NCBI GenBank assembly: GCA_903813345.2
Contig: CAIIXF020000008.1
Coordinates: 4,537,341-4,601,340 of the forward strand
Direction of reading: 5' to 3'
From: Owenia fusiformis
Lineage: Eukaryota > Annelida > Polychaeta > Sabellida > Oweniidae
Length of the DNA stretch: 64,000 bases
Shown here: positions 12,701-27,700 of the stretch, one piece after another
How positions within the stretch are numbered: the first letter of the stretch is position 1
Layout: each line of letters begins with the position of its first letter
Notes under the pieces: generated by a model
Told to the model about the DNA's origin: nothing
Databases searched by the model: none
The model's input: only the letters and a program-made list of their open reading frames with translations
Made by a program: the position numbers and the translations under genes

Positions 12701-15700
12701 GAAACATTTAATTATATTACCTGTATCTTGGGAGTTGTTCACCTGGTTAAAACTGCTCTTTGATTAACTGCTATTTCGTTTAATTTCCTAGCTTTTCCAA
12801 CAGTTTGATTTTGCCTTTACAATAAACAAATTAGACGCTGACACTAAAGGTATTTGCTTTTTACTGTTTTATTAGTACTCATATTTAATAATGTATGTAA
12901 AGTTTAAATTGCTCAATGAAAATTAATAATACATTCATAAAAATCAATATGATGTAATTTTGATTTGCTACTCTGTCTTTCTTTATTATCCCATCGAACA
13001 AAGTTCGGAGGGGTAAAGGGAACGCCTCCATCCGTATGTCTGTCTGTCTGTCCGGATGACAACTCAAATACCGTTGGCCCGATTTTGTTCATATTTTGTA
13101 CACATATGCTCTATGGGGATAGAAGTTCTGCTCGAAAGCCGATTTTCAAAATGGCTACTTGTTTCAAAATGGCCGCCATTTTAGTGCAGATTTTACAGTT
13201 ATTTAGGTACAATATGTGAAACTGTAATAGCAATATGTTTTAAATGTAAAAAAAAATATAGGACATGAAATGTAAATATTAAATGCCAGCCATGGCTGTT
13301 CGATGGGATTTGTTACACTTTGGCGTTGCTGTTGTCTAGTTAGAATATATGTAATCTTAATGAATGTGTTGCGGATGCTCTTAATGAATGTGTTGTGAAT
13401 GCTCTTAATGCATGTTTTTCGGATGCTCTTGATTGTGAACATAAATTACAAGTCAGGCCCTAGCAAGCTTTGCAAAGGGGGTATCACTTTTCAGAAAATT
13501 CCAGGGAGTTCATATACTTTGGCCCAAAACCACTTGAAAAATACTCAGAATGGTGAAAACTGCATGATTTTTGAAAAGAAATTGACCAGGGGTCACTTGA
13601 ACTCCCCATGGCTATAGCCTGCACATATTTCATAGAGGTGTTTTATGTATTGCACTGCCTTTAAATACCAGGTGATTGTGCTATTATATAATAATGATAA
13701 TGAATCATAAATGTAATTTTATCAATAATTGATTTTCAATATAGGAAATATAGTACACAGAGAACATTGATTTTCCCGGTACATTCAATCTTGCATAAAA
13801 TGCCATGGAAGTTAGATTTGAAATAATATCAGCATTGAAACTGTAGGATTATCTGTATAATAATCAGAGTGTAGCCAGCCTATGACACTTCAGAGTAAAT
13901 TGTGATCCATATAAGATTCTGTATATGTGGTATTTAATCCGAGTGGTTAATTTGCTGAATGGTCAAATTTTATAATTTTCCTAATGACAAGAAACTTCCC
14001 ATTGGATAACATTATGAAGATAATATTTCCGACATTTAATTTTCAAAATTAGGCAATAGGGAAATTAAATGATTAAATCATCAATCAAACCCACTACAAA
14101 CCTGTTTGATAAGGTGTGTAGCCAGGTAGTGGGAGGGGAGAGGGGAGGTCACAGGGGCTTGTAGCTAGACTAAAGCTCTCTGTACCAACAAGTAATTGAT
14201 AAAAAAGTTACGATAAGCCAGAGCTTAACACAGCAATCCTTAGTGTACCAATTTCACAGTAACATGGCGCAACTGCAGTATGGTACTATATAATACCATA
14301 TATGGTATATGGCACCATGATTTCAGAGTCCTGGGGTATGGGTGTAATAACAGCTAAACATTTTTGCAATCAACAACACATTTCATTTCCAAGAATTTTT
14401 TGTAGGATTCCATTGAACTTCTTTTTCAATGTTTATGTCCCCACCCCACAGTCACCAATTTTGCTTGTTAATTCCTATCCTGTTAGATAAAATTAAAAGA
14501 GTAAAAAAAGAATATAATTAAGAAAGCATACTGATTTTTGTGAATATCTAGTATTTATATACAGTAAAACCTGTATGGAGCCACAAAAAGTGTTCACTGT
14601 AGGTAGGTGTTCACTACAGATAAGGGATTTTATACAGGAGTCAATCTAAAATTTGTCTTGAAGTGGTGTTCACTAAACACAGGTATTCACAAGAGAGAGA
14701 TAGAGAGAGATGTTCACTAAGATAGGCTTTACTGTACATGTATACTAGCAAGGGTACCATATTTTGGCCCAACCAGTATACAAATAGTGACTGCCATTGA
14801 GGGCAATAGTGTAAATTATTTCCCCGAGGGAATATCCTCTACAATGTACTATTCCCGAAGCCGCAGGCTGAGGGAATAGTATATTGTAGAGGATATTCCC
14901 AAGGGGAAATCATTTACACTATTGCTCGAAATTAGGCAGTCACTATTTGTTTTATTATATACCCTATGTCCCGTTTCCTCTGTGAAGGCCAAAAAGGCTT
15001 AGAAAGCCCCCTCCCCGGGTCCATTGTTAGCATTATAAGCTGTGACGTCATCAGATGCTCAACAGAAATTTTTGCCTCTGAGACTCTCACTTGACAAATT
15101 CAATCGCGTTTAACACGCGGAATAGATTATCATAACACTTTAAATTACACAGACGTATTGAGCTTAGGGAACTTTATACACGTTGCTTATATTGTATCGT
15201 TCACGCACGTCTGTCATGGTGAACGGAGTTGATTTGTGTTTGTGCTCATCCTCCATTTTTCTGTTTTTCGTCTGCGCAGTGATGATGAGCAGACGTTTCC
15301 AAGGGTAATAGAGCTTGCAATTGTGACGTCAGCGGGCAATAGTTCAAATGTATATTCCCGCTGACGTCACATTTGAGGGAATATAACTTTCCGAGGGAAA
15401 TAGTAAATCTATTTCGGAACACGTGACTAGGTATTGACCAATCAGGATTAGTGTTACATATTGGGTATATAATAATATACTATAGTTTTTGTTGAATTAT
15501 TTCATCAGGAACAATCCTTTAGGTAGAAATTTGTAATAGTTAAGGGCAACATAATTAACACCATTGATTTTATTTTTGGTGATATTCTATAGAACAAAAA
15601 AAATACAATAATTCTCAGATTACAATAACTGAGGGTTCCTCTTTACCAACCTTGAATAGTATATTATAATTCTCAGATTGCATACTTTGGCAGAGATTGA

Positions 15701-18700
15701 GGAGGCTTGCAAGCTGATAGGCTTGTCTCATAAATAGCTTTGGTTCATACCTAACAAAAATGTGCTTATCAAGACAATTGTTCTCTTTTCCAGGAACACA
15801 CAACATGGGCCAATGAAATCCTCAAGGACAAGAAATGCCCCGTCATCATAGATTTACGACGTAGCCTCGCTGATGGACTCACTCTGGTTAACCTACTGGA
15901 AATATTAAGTAAGTTTTTTGTAAAATAGTTATTTATGAAAAAATAATATAATATGACAAAGGGCCTATAAACAATGCAAATTAATCGAATACAAAACCTG
16001 CTTCATTGCATGTATTACAAAAATTATTAAATGAATGTACATGACACGCATGATTTAGATAACTTTATTAAACATACACATACCCTTAATGATTTATACA
16101 GTATACTCAACACAGTACATGTACTTCATAAAAAAACAAACTAATTGACTTTATAATGCTTAAACATATGAACTGTGACTGTGGTATACCCATCCATTTT
16201 TTATGTAATATGTAACATTCTTTTTATGTAATATTACATTTATGAATAAGTTCTGCTTTAATTCAAATTAACTTATTTTCATACAATATTTGAATAATAA
16301 GAAGTTGTCCTTCTTGTTGAAAAAAATTGATTTACAGATCGAGCATTTGTGTTCCATATACACTATACTTTTTACATGAAAGTTTTATATATACAGGGTG
16401 GTCAAAAAATGGAAACCCTGCATTTTTTTGACAACCCTGTACTCATTTTCTATTAAATTGTAGACCTCACAAATTCTTTCATCGATTTATAAATTTAGGC
16501 ATTCGTATCTACCTGTTTCTTTTTTATCTTGTGATGATTACTGATGCTAAACTTTGTCAACTTCGTTGTATATGCCCATTTGAAATTGAGTCTTAATATG
16601 GTTAGAACCCAAAATTACTTTTGAAATTTTTCTACATGTTCAGTTTGCGACATTGGTCGTAATTCAATTGACTGTGCCAATAATTATCACAACAAATTTT
16701 TGATTTACAAACAATTTCAGATACATCTATGAGATATTGTTTTAAATCTAAATTCTTATTGAAGATTGCAGATTTTAGTAGCTTATTTGAATATATTCAT
16801 GTATAGTGGATATTTTTAAAGCTCTCCGTAAATTGCTATAAGTAAATGTTGTATTTGTTGATTTTTTACATGCACCACAGCAATTTACAATCATCTTGCT
16901 TTATCATGGCTTCAGTTGTTTCAAGCTTGACATAATTTAAATCCTCACAATCTTAAGATTCTAACAATTTGAAAAGTAATAGAAAAAAACATATACACTA
17001 AGATAAATGAGCATGCATGAGAGTTCAAGTGAAATACAGTCTGGAGAATTTGTCACCAGCATCTGTAATTGGTCAGTTTAAAATCATTATACAGGGCGTT
17101 AAATAAGTCTGTTCTCCCCCCTTAACTTTTTTGTTTTTTTTAAGTTATCATACTTTCCCATATATCACTTTAAAACTTATGGAAAATGCTGGTCACCCTC
17201 AAAAAATCACTAATGAACTTGTCCTAATAAAATTGCTACTATGTCTCTTGTATGGTTGTAATTGACAAGTAAAAATATCCTGCAAAATGCCAGAACTTCA
17301 ATGGAGCAGAACATATTTATTTGGGCTCAATTATGAAGGACAGGGTTGAAAAATGAGTCATAGATCAATCAGAGGAGAAACATCATAACAATGAAACATG
17401 GTTCAAATGTATCAGGAAAGCTCTTAGAAGCCTGGCAAGTGAAACACTGCTGTTTGTGAACATTTTGTAATTGTATCCTTGTAGAATTGAGGTCGTCTGA
17501 ACTGCTAGGGGGAAACATACGGACTATTAAAAAAATAAAATATGGACATCACTAAAAATGCTCTAAGAAAAAAGGAGTTTAACCATTAATTCTGAAATTT
17601 GGTGTGTGATCAGCAAATTAAATTCCCCTTAAGATCATATATAACTTAATCTGTTATTCCTAAATTAGAAAAGTTAAGAGGGGAAAACAGACTTATTTAG
17701 CGCCCTGTACATGTACATGTATATTTTATTATACTGCCATCCAAACTCATTCATGCCCTCTTTATGCACAATAAGTTATTTTAACTAACTAACAATAAAA
17801 AAATGATTCTTTATTCCTCAAGTGCCTAGCGTGATGGTTAGTTCTGTATAAAGAAAGTAAGAAAACTATTAAGTAATTCTAAGATTGGAGACAATGTTAA
17901 AAAATGGTGGATGATACGCAGTGTTTAAAGTTATCAAAGTGTGTACAGTGTTGGTTTCAAACAGCAAGCCTTTTCGTTTGATCTTCTTGAGGACACCACG
18001 CCAATGCCTTTGGGGCATGGCCTCTTCTAAACACAAACTATTTCGAACCAAAGCCTGTGATTATCTTAAGAATTGAAGAGAACATGGGAACAGGAGCTAC
18101 ATCAATATTTCATTATTATAACTATTTATTTAAATATTTAATGTTGGTCCAATACTAGCTATACTAATTACAGCAAGGTCATTGGAAAGGTTCCAATTGA
18201 AATGGAAATGTAAATCAATTATGATTGCATTTAACTTCTCACCTTTCAATTTTTGCATGAAGGAATTTCAATGACAGGTTAAGAATTCCGGGTTTAATGG
18301 AAATTGAGACTCTCGGAGTGTGACGCTCTATTGTGAGTCCATGTTGAATGTGGTTTATGGATCTAGGATTCTATTAAGGTCCTGCACTAAATGTTGGGCA
18401 GTTATGTACATTTACAATTTACATTAAAGCAGAAAGAGAGGAGTTGGCAATGAATGAATGAAATGGTCTTCAAGTAATGTACATAATCAGAATGTCTCCT
18501 CTTGAGGGGCTTAAGATTTTTTGAGGAATAATGCTTGGAATATGCTTATTAGTAACATTTTAAACATGGGCATTGGGGTGCTCTAAAGACTGTGATCTAT
18601 GCTAAAGCATGCACAGCATCTTCAGCAGGGACCTGTTATTTTGATGAACAATTTCTTTCTCATATCTCACATAAAGTTAATTTAAATAACCCTTTATTCA

Positions 18701-21700
18701 TCGATTTTTACACTATTTTTTTAACAGTAATTTTTGTTATGATAGCTATTAAGAATGATATTGATTGCCTTTTACCAATGACGTTGGGATGTTTATTTTA
18801 CCCATAAGGCCATTAAAGTCTCATGAAGAATTATGGGAAGTGTTGTTAATCCACATCCTAAATACATACCTATAACCTCAATCTTGGTTATACTTCATAA
18901 ATCACATGTTACCAATGATTCCGAATGTTTACACATTGCATTAACTTATTTGTAAAGCGTTCAAGTTTTCAACCCTTAACGTGACTCAAAATGACTGGTG
19001 TGTTTAATTTTCCATCTTATTGTTAAAAATTGGAGTTAACAAACACCAAAGTGCATGCACGATAATTATAGTAAGGCAAGCAAGCCATTTGGTAGTGTAC
19101 TGGGATAATTGGGCACTTTAACGAGTGGAGGAAATCAAGGTAGGTGAATCAACATGTTTAAATCAAGTTCTGGAGAACTAAACATGTGTGCTATATACAT
19201 GAATACTAAATGGATTAATGAATGTTCATTTAATAAACCATAGACATGCAATACACAGCAAATAGAACACAGTTGGGATTATTAACAAGCAAAAGGGTAC
19301 AACTGTTTTCAATCAAACCAAATTAATTCAAGTATATATGAAACCTAACATGCAAGGCGGCAACTTGAATCGGTAAGAATATCTTTAATTTCCCAATTGG
19401 TTATGTCTTCAAATATATAGAGCAGATCATTGGATGCAATTTGGAATATCAAAGAGTGCTCAAATTCATACAGGCTACTGAAATCATAAGAGTGAATGGT
19501 GATAGCAGACTTGCATTCTGATACTCATAGCACCTTTCTGTTTCACCTGAAACATCTCAGGGCTGAGAAGAAATGAGATGTCGCACGTCATGATTTATCA
19601 TGATGGCAGACTTGTAAAACCAAAGTATTGACATGAGAATATTCATTGACCAAAGGAGTATATAATACATGTAAGTCTGCAAGTATAGGATATCTTCTAC
19701 TTTGGTTATATAACAAGGATAGAAGTGAAATAAACTGCAATTGAAACAAATGAAAATCAATTGGATATACCCTCAGGGAGATTTTTACATGTCTCTGCCT
19801 GATGTACATGTTTATAAAGCCTATCGTAGTACTTCTTAAGAAGTGGAATCAAACAACAGTATTGGAGAGATATCAATACATGAATAAGTTCTAAGATCGG
19901 GGTACATGTACAAAAAGGAAGGTAATTAAGCTGTTGGTAGGAGTACACGATATTTGAGCCATGTACCCTTTGCACCATTTAGACTGTTACCCAACCATAT
20001 TGATTTTAAGGATATCGATTACAAATGAAATATTATCAAACGGGCAAATAACCAAGGAAACATATTTCATTAATAATCAAGTTTTGAAACTCCAAAAATA
20101 AAAATAAAAAAAATCGTTAAGCAGAACATGTATTATAACTCAAAGCAGATGGATGCAGTTGTTAAATATATATTGAAATCAGATATCAAAGAATCTATTT
20201 GCTTCTCTGTCATTATTTGCAATACTCAAGACAGATGTTTGTTTAACAGTGTTTTTCACATCACCTTAAGCTATTGCAGGAGAGAATATTACCAAGACAG
20301 AAAAATACTTTGTAAAACATTTAATTGGGGCTTTCAGTAAACACTTATTCTTGAACTAGAATGACACCTGGTATTTGGGGACATTTATTGTTTAATGTAC
20401 ATTGATCTTTTGAGATACAGTACCAACATGAGTACATGTATAAGGTGCGTCATTGTGGTAAGTCACAGTATCTCCATCTCTGTCCTTCTGGACAAGCATC
20501 TACAATGAAAACAGATGCTGTAGGTATCAGAATGAAGGAATTTTGGATGGATTTAATGAATTAGTTTTTTGGATATACATAAAACAAGTACATTAATGGA
20601 CATAAATCTGCAAAGATATCCTTTTTCATAAAACAGCCAGATATTGGCAGAGGGGATTTCTCTGAACACAATGCTTAAGACATCAGAAGAAGGAAGGAGC
20701 AGAGTGGATGATGTCTGGATTGAGCCCTGCATTTTGAAGATGGGCAGCCAAAATATTGAGAAGAAGTAGATGTCATATACTTAGTTTGGGCAGTTCTAGA
20801 ACTGTGCTCATTGTATTGCATATGTCCACATGTATACATCCCGGGGTATACATGTTTATTCTGCACTGCCCAAACACACAAGGAAATTGAACAAGATTAA
20901 CAAACAAACAAACAAAAAACAAACAAACAACAATGCCTAAGACATGACAAACAACAATGGAAAAAATAATCCTCACAATTTTGTCAATTTTCTCTTTTTA
21001 TTAGTTCCTCTTCCAGATGTCCAGTTTAACCTCATCAAAGACTTGAAGAAAGTCTGTGACCAGACCTAAAATGTAATGTCATTGCTTGCATCATACAGAC
21101 TAGGAACCTTAAACAAGCCAATCAAGCAATGACATATGATAACAGAATGAGTCACCTGATTAATACTGATGCTTCTACTTGAAGTTGTATTTTCTTTGAT
21201 TATTCGCTCAAACAATAGTTCAACTTGACACTTTAGTGAAGATTAATAACCAGCGAGTCACATTAACTCAAATATTGCTAGGCTCTCATATACCTGTAAT
21301 ACTCCGGGCTATAGCTGCCGGGAATATAAAATAAAGAGGTAATTTTTTTTTGAAATACCAATAATATGAGGTAGATTTGTATCATTCAACCCAGTTTTAT
21401 CCAAGAGGCATTTAAATATACTAAAGCATGGTCTGGTATAAGAGAAATATTCAGTTTTTTTCTTTCAATAAACAATTGCCCTGTTTGCTATGTAATTAGA
21501 CTCAGTTATCAATAGGGATATATTACACAGAAGAACCAAGGTTTTTGAATTATTGAATTAATAATTGATGCGTTTTAATATTATATTGCAAAAAGATTGT
21601 TTGATGTTATTTTTTGTATTCTTTAACGAGGATTCTTTGATCATAAAATACTGTTAGAAAATACAAAATACAGTGTATAATTAGATCCTATGCTTTTTAT

Positions 21701-24700
21701 ATATGGAACAAGCTAAGGATTGTAATGAATAATTGATGGATTTTAATGCAATATTACAGACATTATTCAATGTTATTTTCACATTGTTCAAACAATAGTT
21801 CTTTGATGTTTAAGCTTGCATTGAATGCAAATATAAATTACATTTGTAGACTTTTTCACTGCTCTGTATTTGAGAGGGGGAGGGGATACATGAATTTAAA
21901 GAGGTATCAGCGAAGGAAACTGTGCTGGAAATGATAGAAAAATGCAGGTTATAACACAAGAAATATAATTTTGGGATAATCTTTCCTGCAGTATATTCCC
22001 AGGTCTCAGCATATTACAGGGAAGCCTATTAGCGAGAAAGAGTTAAAAACTGTATTTTGTTATGATCTTTTAATGTAACATTTCAACTTAGAAAATACAT
22101 TTCACTTGCCATATAACCCCATTCAATAAATGTGCTTTACAAATTGTTCATTCATTATAATGGACTTAAGTGCCATTTGTTGAAAAATTGGCAAATGGCT
22201 TTTAAGAATTACTAAAACTGCAGAATAATGACACGCGAGTATTTTCTATATTCAGCTTATTTATACATGGGTAAAATCATTTTACAGTTAAATCACTTTA
22301 GATTTAATGCAAGGCCATTATGTGTTGGATTATAGCGTATTAGGGCTAAAACTCTGGAATTTAAATCAAATAAATGTTAAATTTGATCGAGTTTGTTCAA
22401 CAATATGATGTAGTTGGATTGTGGCCCTTCATGGATGGAATCAAGTTAGAAATTTATGGAACATATAATTTTTTGAAAAATAGGAATCATTTTCAATTAA
22501 AAGCTTGGAATAAAGTATCCAAAAGAATGCAATGAGAGCGTACAACTTCTCAAAACAATCATAACCATTATAGATATCCAAATAGGTAAAATTAAATCAT
22601 AATTCAAACTTGACATGGAATACATCATAGTTAAAAATCTGATAACATTCTTAAATTTGTGCATCTTCAGCGAGGCAGAGAATTGGTGAAGCTGTAAGTC
22701 GACCTGTCGAGAAGGAGGAGAAATTGAATAATTTGGAAAACTGCGTGAAGTTTTTAGAAAAACAAGGTGTAGATATGGCTGGATACTCATCAACAGGTAA
22801 GCTAAACGAGAGCCTTTAATCTGACATATTGTCATATTTTTGTAAGCTAGACAAGAGCCTTTAAATCTGGCATATTGTTGTATTGTTGTAAGAGAGATGA
22901 GAGCCTTTAAATCTGGCATATTGTACCTGTAGTTATTTATCTAAAGAAACAACATCACAAAACAGTGCCTTGGATTTAATATTTGGAATTAACCTTGACC
23001 TTTGCCTCATTTTCAGAATTAGCAGACGGCAACCTAAGGTCATCCATTGCGTTCATGAGCAGAATCAGGTCCATGTATGATGTGAGTATAGTTTCATATT
23101 TGTAATGATCCATTAAATCTTTATACTATAGCGTGGCATCACAGGATCTTTCCTGAACCAACCAACCACATTGCCGCAGGGTTTTGAGGATTGATTGATT
23201 TTTTTTTAAAATTCATATATGATAACCTCTGTTTTTATTATCTATTTAAAACTTCATTTTTATTTGGAAAGAATCAAATTCTGGTACTCTTTAAATTATC
23301 AATCATTGATGCTTTACTCTTTTAGCCAAATTATTCACAGAAAGATGTCTCTGCTAGTACCAATGGAGTAGGAAACAACCTTCTGAACCACAATAACCAG
23401 ACCCATGTTGTCACTGTGAACAAACAGAATGGACACAATGAACACAAGGTTGGCGAGACTACCAAGCAAGAGATTGCTAGGACAGGTAGGTGCAATTATA
23501 CTAGTACATTACACCATGGGAGTTTGAGTAATGCTCCCATGAGATTTAACAAAGCATACACAGTAAAAAAAACACATACACTTGCCCACCTTAATCCAAA
23601 AATGCAACCCCTCATCAAAACAACAAAAGACGAAATTGCATTTCCTACACACAGCACTTCAATAACAACATAAAACAATAGATGGCGAGAGAGAAGAATG
23701 TAAGAATGTTCAGTTTTTCTCATTATAGGTGGCAACCCGGTAGTTCCATTTATATCTTATGATATTTCATGACTACTACCAATAGAGGTCAGGGTTGTGA
23801 GTAGTGCCAAGAATTCCACAAATGTTGCAATGTTGTTTTAGTTCATATCCAGTATCATAGACCATGGCCAATGTTAAAATGTGAGACATGTGGCCGTGAT
23901 TTTTCAAATCATTGAAAAATATCTCCTGATCAAGCCATTAGAGCCTTGAAACAGAATTTACCCCTTTTATAAGGTGCCTGAACAAAGGTTAATGCCTTAT
24001 GTTCACCTCACCTGAATCAACTACACAAATTATTAAAATGTTTCTTTCTTTTTAGATGCAGCTAATTTTCCTCAAGATAATTACATAGTGTGATAGATAC
24101 CTGACTTTTGTTTCCTAGCAACCATTCATCAGAAACATGCCTGAATCTTTGTTTTATCAAAATGTCATCTCAATCATATTCATGACTTCATGTATTTTTT
24201 AGATAGATGATTGATATTGACGACCCCATAAATTAGATATCATGATTGACATTTTTGAACTGTAAAATACAGTGAAAACAGAGAGATCACCATGGAAATA
24301 ACTAAATACATGTCTTGCCAACACTCTAAATTGTATAGAAATGCAAGAAAATCGGACACTTCATTCAAATTTTAAAGAGAATTGGTGTGTAATAAGCATG
24401 ATTAAATTGGAATTTAGTCCAAGAGTTGTGTCCGACATTTGATACTGAGATCATGCTGCAATTAACATTTTGTCTATGATACGGCCTCAAGGCAAAAATG
24501 TCTTTGTTGATTCTATCTTTTGTATTTTATGTAATCAATAACACGTTTCCCCTTTAAGTATGTATACAATGATCACAAAATAAATGATGTCACATACACG
24601 GCTGGATGAGATCAGAAATCATGACCAATGCTCTACAGTTAAATATCCAGGTCCAGTACACTTAAGAAATTAGAACAACGAAAATGAGGAATATTCAAGA

Positions 24701-27700
24701 AAGAAATTAGAACAACGAAAATGAGGAATATTCAAGAAAGAAATTAGAACAACGAAAATGAGGAATATTCAAGGAAAGTGATTAGTTTTTAATTCAGGAT
24801 CGAATTAAGAAAAATAAAGGAGACACCAGTACCAACAATTGCAGTGAAAGATCTGCCTATTTGAGCACGAAGGTCTCACTTGTGGTATTATTTTCAAGCA
24901 TCTTTTCCATAACCAATCTGTCCATGCAGCGCACTGGTCCAACATAAGATATGAACAAGAAAAGGCAATTTATATGTATGTTACCTTCCTGATCTAGGCT
25001 ATTAGTTCAAAGTAGATGTACCTAATAGAGCCATGTAACTGATGGCTGGCATGCAAGCATTTAATTTGAATCAAACGGTCAATTTAGTGACCTATTACAG
25101 ACTGTTACAGTTACGATGGATGGATTGAAAAAATTCAAATGATTTTATCTCAGTTCACAAAAATGCAACATTGAAGAAACAAGTTAGAAAATACTGGATG
25201 TTGCACTAGGAATGTTCACACGATTTGAATTTGAAAACACTCTCCAATTGATATCACTCAGGATGTGTATGGAAAGCTAAGATGAAGGGCACATAAAGGA
25301 ACCTGGAGAAAGAACAATATTTAATGAAGATAAAACAACCAGCAAGAAATGGAAAAATCAACAATTGACAATATACAATATAAAATACAATCAAATAATG
25401 TGAAATAAACATGTATATTTTCGAATGTCATTATATAAAGAAGATACAGAGAATAATATAAACAGAGATGAGTAATGAAGGATGAAATACCCACATGTAA
25501 TTAAATATTAATATATTAAACCTATCCCTAAATTATGTGATTTTAACCCTGGGAACCTGTCATAACAACACAAAAGCAGTTGAAGAAATTGTTAACTCCA
25601 TGAAAGGTGGTGCATTTGATTGCAATCTGACGAAAGCGGACCTGTTAATATCTATTGTCTTAATACCGTGCTGTGATTGGATTAGAGGCTTATTAGAAAC
25701 GTGGAGAGATTCTTAAAGGTTTACGAGAAATTAATGTCGAAACCAGCAGGATACAGAATTGACTTGGTGGTGTTTGTGTCTGGAAAGTACACTCCGGTGT
25801 GACCAAAAGCAAAAAAAATTGAACAAATCTTAAGAAACTGAGTTACTGAAAAAGTGTGACAAATCACATAATAAAGAATCTCTGGAACAACTGAAACATA
25901 CATGGAATGAACAAAAAGGGAGTTTCTTGTGGTATGTATAATTATTTCACCCAATAAGAATAAGGTGTGAGAGATAAACATCAGTCTCCTCAAGGATGGA
26001 ATTCAAATTAGTTAATTCGCCCAAAGGCATTTGCTTTATAATTTATAGATTAATTCATTGAAAATAATAATTAAATTGCAAATTAATATTTTGGATCAAC
26101 ACTTCTCTCAAATTAATGAATTTCTTTTGGCATTCTGTATTTTGAGATAATATTGTGATATCCTTGGAAGAAAATTGACAAATGACAAACAATATAAATA
26201 CAGACAATAAAATTGTTTCAGTGTAAAAGAAATCAAAACAAGTACAGTTTACAATTTATTTTAAAAAAGAAAATTGTGACAGGCATTTATGATACAAGAG
26301 AGAATTGAAGTGTTCATTTGCTAAAAGAGAGTTGCAATGTTAGAAAAAGTGTTTCTAAGCTAATAGTGGCCATAAAGAGGACAGGTGTTTCTTTGATGAA
26401 GTGTTCGGTATCAAGAAGAAATGTTCAATAAAGGGACATGTTCATTAAGATGTGTTCATTTAAACAACCTGTTCATAAGGAGAAATGTCCATTAAGAAGA
26501 AGTGTTCATTAAAAAGAAACGTTCATTAAGGTGAAATTGTCATTAAGCAGTAATGTTAATTAAATACATAGCTAATAACCTCGAATATAATGTTATTATT
26601 TCATACTTGATATAAGAAATTTATACTGTTATGTATGCAACACATTAAATGCATATCAACATTTTATATCAAGATCAGATATTCCCTAATGTTTGCTAGT
26701 AGGCATGTCAGATTTATGTTGTAAATTCCAATAGTCTGATAAGTAGAAGTAGTCCAGTCACATGTAACATCAAGACCAATGGGGAGAATTTAATATACTG
26801 TTGTAGAGATAGTTTTTTATGGTTTCACTTCTCAAAGAAACTTGGATTTTAACATTAGTTTCTTGAGCTTCATGGAATCAAGAAGTCGACTTGGAATAGC
26901 AATTGTAAAAATAAGAACGCATGGATGATCTAGATACAGATAAAAAAATTCTAACTATGAGAAATCATATGTAAGTTTATTTTTATATATTTCTTACTCG
27001 TATGTAAAACACTCAAAACCTGTCATGATTACCCCTTCTAAAACAAGGTTTCTCCATTGGGAGACATTGGGCTATACATAAATACTTAAATGAAAGGGAG
27101 GGAAGGGTGAGGGGCATTCAGAACCCTGGATTTTGACCAGGCATCTTTGCAAGATTAACACTTTTGCGGGACTGATCTTTGAAATGTTCATTTTTGATCA
27201 TTTGTTTACTGACATTTAAATGTTTAAATCCTGAAATGTTTTGTCATCTAATAAGTTCTATAACAAGACCATTCAAACATGTTGAACATTTACAATTGAT
27301 TTAGACTGGTTTTTGGTTTTAAAACCAATTATGCTAAGAGGCGTCACATGAGCTTAATAAAATCATGTCGTGTATAGTCTCTTAAATAAGTTCAATTTCA
27401 CACTTACTTCATTTTATTTATCACTTTGTTAGACTTGTATGAAAATTCAATTTGTATTATCAGGGTAGTGTTATAAAGTGGTATAGGGTTACCAAAATCT
27501 ATTTATTGTTTGTTTTGGCTTGTCTACTAAAGCCTATTGTCCTTATTGGATTATCGCAGATTATCTAAATCATTTGGAATATTGCTGCTATGCAGAGCAC
27601 AACGCTGAAACTTTGTTATTTTAGAAATATTTGACTAACATTTTTTGATGAAAAAGGAATAATACAAGAAAGTTGCAATGAAAAATAAAAAATGAATAGG

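Larger units (their letters stand above)
12485..15793. other. Intron 1 of CH-SAM gene, distal part
   Basis: It contains the presumed upstream region of the nested VFT gene and a cluster of MITEs and fold-back elements (12988 to 15474). No further exons are recognised. Confidence 0.55.
15909..22670. other. Intron 2 of CH-SAM gene
   Basis: It splits the CH domain. Besides mariner-type remnants at 16394 and 17092, the possible terminal exon at 21005 and a simple repeat, I see no gene. The ORFs of 60-73 codons here lack support. Confidence 0.6.

Noticed and set aside
18592-18807. ORF of 71 codons with hydrophobic stretch
   Set aside because: AT-rich chance frame inside intron 2; hydrophobicity follows from T-rich codons.
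22497-22919. Minus-strand ORF of 140 codons (MPDLKALISLTT...)
   Set aside because: It is antisense to exon 3 and the tandem repeat after it; its repeated text comes from the 45-bp units. No splice or domain support.
24665-24776. CRISPR-like regular repeat
   Set aside because: The repeats are directly adjacent with no spacers, and the window is eukaryotic; simple tandem repeat.
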